From JAFTYO01 sp045644765 (lineage in GTDB: Bacteria > Pseudomonadota > Alphaproteobacteria > RF32 > CAG-239): a DNA stretch of 64,000 bases. The stretch spans positions 5,998 through 69,997 of the forward strand of contig JAZRHM010000029.1 in the NCBI GenBank assembly GCA_045644765.1. The letters are read 5' to 3'. Position 1 is the stretch's first letter. Every line of letters starts with the position of its first letter. Of the stretch, positions 62,302-64,000 are shown piece after piece. A program made the position numbers and the translations under genes. Under the pieces are notes generated by a model. It had not been told where the DNA came from. It saw only the letters and a list, made by a program, of their open reading frames with translations, and did not search any database.

Positions 62302-62444
62302 GGTCGGATTGACTAGATTATTTCGCTTCGCTACATGCTCGGCGCTCATCGGCTTTGCCGACCGGCACACCCCCGTGAGCCTTTCGCTTGAAGTGCAAAC
62401 TAGCTTTCTCGCTAGTTCGAACCTAGATCCGAAAATCAAATAAC

Positions 62445-62486
62445 AAAAAACCTCACCACAAGGGTGAGGTCTTTATGTTTGGTCGG
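62445..62486 (-). terminator. Second copy of the tRNA-Pro-tail terminator
   Basis: CCTCACC-ACAA-GGGTGAGG with an A run that reads as T on the minus strand, joined to TTTGGTCGG. It is identical to the copies at 60255-60296 and 62609-62650. Confidence 0.8.
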
Positions 62487-62650
62487 GACTATAGGATTGA
62501 CTTCGTCGAAACTGCACGGTTGCTTCGCATCGGCATACTTCCGTCTGCCTACCGTTTGTTTTCAAACCTACTTTTGTATGTTTGAACCCTTAAGCCCGCC
62601 TTACAAACAAAAAACCTCACCACAAGGGTGAGGTCTTTATGTTTGGTCGG
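62478..62650 (+). repeat. 173-bp direct repeat, right copy
   Basis: Same sequence as 60124-60296 with one mismatch. Its right end runs into the 3' end of the intact tRNA-Pro gene. The two copies start 2354 bases apart and enclose the radical SAM/peptide cassette. Confidence 0.92.
62609..62640 (-). terminator. tRNA-Pro terminator
   Basis: Minus-strand stem CCTCACCC-TTGT-GGTGAGG followed by a T run, directly after the tRNA. Confidence 0.85.
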
Positions 62651-62720
62651 GACTATAGGATTCGAACCTACGACATCTTGCTCCCAAAGCAAGCGCTCTA
62701 CCAGGCTGAGCTAAGTCCCG
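62644..62720 (-). tRNA. tRNA-Pro (anticodon TGG)
   Basis: Acceptor CGGGACT / AGTCCCG, anticodon stem CTTGC/GCAAG with loop TTTGGGA, T loop GTTCGAATCC, and CCA encoded. 77 nt. Its last 19 bases recur in the direct repeats at 60124 and 62478. Confidence 0.96.
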
Positions 62721-62758
62721 AAGACAAGACACATACATAAACTATAATTTTTACAAAA

Positions 62759-63868
62759 TCAAGTACTTTTTATTAAATGTTGAAATTTTCCCAAACTTTC
62801 TTCACTTATTCTTATTTTGAAGTGAATATAATCATCTATATTTGCACTTTCCAACACCTGTGAATTGGCGTGAATCCAAGCAATTAACTTACCATTTTTA
62901 ACATCAATATCAGTTTCAAAAGTATTAAATTCTGCAGATAACCTATCATTCACTAATTGTAAAAACTTATCTATCCCCTCTCCTGTACAAGCAGAAACCA
63001 TCACCATTCCTTCTTTAATATGTGATTCTATCTCTTGCTTCTTATCTTCTGACAATAAATCTATCTTATTCAAAACTTCTATATATTGCTTAGAATTTAC
63101 AAAATCTACAAAACCTAAGTTTTCTAGCACATCTAACACATCTTTGCGCTGTTCCTTAGTGCTTTCAGATGCAATATCTCTAACGTGTACCACTAAATCC
63201 GCTGATAAAACTTCCTCTAATGTAGCTCTGAAGGACATGATTAATTCATGAGGCAAATCTGATATAAAACCAACAGTATCTGAAACAATTACTTCTTTTC
63301 CGGATAATGGTAATTTTATTTTACGCATAGAAGGATCTAGTGTAGCAAACAATAAATCCTTTGCAAAAACATCACTTCCTGATAACAAATTAAATAGAGT
63401 CGATTTACCAGCATTGGTATAACCTACTAAAGCTATCACTGGATAAGGAACACGTTTGCGAGCTGAACGTTGGATCAAGCGTGTCTGTTTTACTTTCTCT
63501 AAATCATTCTTGATACGTAAAATTTTATCATCAATTATACGACGATCTAACTCAATTTGCGTTTCACCAGGTCCCCCTAAGAAACCTGCTCCCCCCCTTT
63601 GACCTTCAAGATGGGTGCAACTACGCACTAATCGGCTCCTTTGGTATGTCAAATGAGCCAATTCAACTTGAAGCTTACCCTCTTTGGTTTGAGCCCTCTC
63701 TCCAAATATTTCCAATATCAAGGCTGTTCTATCTATTACCTTAACATTTAATTTTTTTTCCAAATTTCGTTGCTGAATTGGAGTTAGAGAGGTATCAAAA
63801 ATAACTAATTCTATATTTTTCTCTGCTATATTAGATAACAAACGATCCAACACACCCTGCCCAACCAA
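62759..63868 (-). CDS. hflX: Second HflX GTPase, N-terminally truncated
   Basis: 369 aa from a TTG at 63868. It keeps the last part of the N-terminal domain (SLTPIQQRNLEKKLNVKVID), the linker RGGAGFLGGPGETQIELDRR and a complete G domain (GYTNAGKST, DTVGF, NKIDLL). About 60 residues of the usual N-terminus are missing: the homologous frame continues a few codons (GYIKTPCSTLVGQG) to a TGA at 63899-63901. It is not a recent copy of the gene at 24589-25890, because the two differ throughout. It is probably a displaced or transferred gene, possibly inactive for ribosome binding. Confidence 0.75.
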   Translation of the reverse strand: MVGQGVLDRLLSNIAEKNIELVIFDTSLTPIQQRNLEKKLNVKVIDRTALILEIFGERAQTKEGKLQVELAHLTYQRSRLVRSCTHLEGQRGGAGFLGGPGETQIELDRRIIDDKILRIKNDLEKVKQTRLIQRSARKRVPYPVIALVGYTNAGKSTLFNLLSGSDVFAKDLLFATLDPSMRKIKLPLSGKEVIVSDTVGFISDLPHELIMSFRATLEEVLSADLVVHVRDIASESTKEQRKDVLDVLENLGFVDFVNSKQYIEVLNKIDLLSEDKKQEIESHIKEGMVMVSACTGEGIDKFLQLVNDRLSAEFNTFETDIDVKNGKLIAWIHANSQVLESANIDDYIHFKIRISEESLGKFQHLIKST

Positions 63869-63943
63869 TGTTGAGCAGGGTGTTTTTATATAACCCGTTC
63901 AAGCCTGAAAATTAATGATCATTCGTGTTAAAAAACATGGACA

Positions 63944-64000
63944 CTAATACTTCCCAAAGAACCGCGAAATGTCAAACCATCCTTCCACCTCGTACTTGAC
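63944..64000 (-). other. Open frame fragment with foreign base composition at the window edge
   Basis: The minus-strand frame VKYEVEGWFDISRFFGKY ends at TAG 63944-63946. Its codons (GAG, GTG, CGG, TTC) are more G+C-rich than the rest. It may be the 3' end of a mobile-element gene, such as a transposase, that cut into hflX. Too little is visible to say. Confidence 0.3.

Noticed and set aside
62222..62443. Short frames on both strands in the tRNA-tail region
   Set aside because: They cover hairpins and repeats, with no start signals and no conserved protein pattern.

Overview
The window is AT-rich (roughly one third G+C by eye) and looks like a chromosome segment of a low-GC, probably host-associated alphaproteobacterium. 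The evidence is a ChpT-like phosphotransferase, the alphaproteobacterial order SPOR protein-nagZ-tatA and recO-parC, TrmFO, hfq-hflX, and a short-leader type IV prepilin. I cannot name the genus. No rRNA operon and no CRISPR array are visible.

Layout. 1-5493: a tandem array of seven complete genes plus the tail of an eighth, each encoding 27-28-residue helical-type repeats and each carrying its own promoter, near-identical leader and terminator. 5546-6675: orphan KilAC-domain gene, tRNA-Thr and a candidate structured RNA in front of a prepilin. 7502-23696: mostly housekeeping genes: rplK-rplA, tatA/nagZ/SPOR, xthA, an S41 protease, rpmG, a XerC-like recombinase, a TPR-methyltransferase, rpsD, a wrecked autotransporter, nagB-nagA-slyX-nitroreductase, recO-parC. 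24364-28676: hfq-hflX, an arginine decarboxylase/antiporter pair of the Chlamydia Aax type, and a diverged solitary relative of the array family. 28754-34375: a gene for a giant (1873 aa) protein with a 14-unit 24-bp minisatellite and longer internal duplications. 34538-53862: CBS/CorC protein, chpT, trmFO, a lone squalene/phytoene-synthase relative, an outer-membrane barrel, a Lon-like protease, two TPR membrane proteins, ferredoxin, htpG, two paralogous unknown genes, thrS and a glycosyltransferase. 53972-57371: a small phage remnant (terminase, DUF6362-like gene, repressor) next to tRNA-Phe. 57593-59956: PHP and Ppx/GppA proteins.

The most interesting right-hand region is 60124-62720. A radical SAM/SPASM gene is followed by a cysteine-rich 54-aa peptide gene and by a degenerate leader-only copy of that peptide gene. 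The segment lies between two 173-bp direct repeats that differ at one base. Each repeat begins with the 3' end of the adjacent tRNA-Pro gene. I read this as a small peptide-natural-product (RiPP) cassette in a tRNA-Pro-associated island or duplication. To its right is a second, N-terminally truncated hflX, and the last ~100 bases look foreign in composition.

The two best candidates for undescribed biology are the left array, with its conserved micro-ORF leader, and the RiPP-like cassette. Functions for both are inference; only the sequence structure is seen directly.
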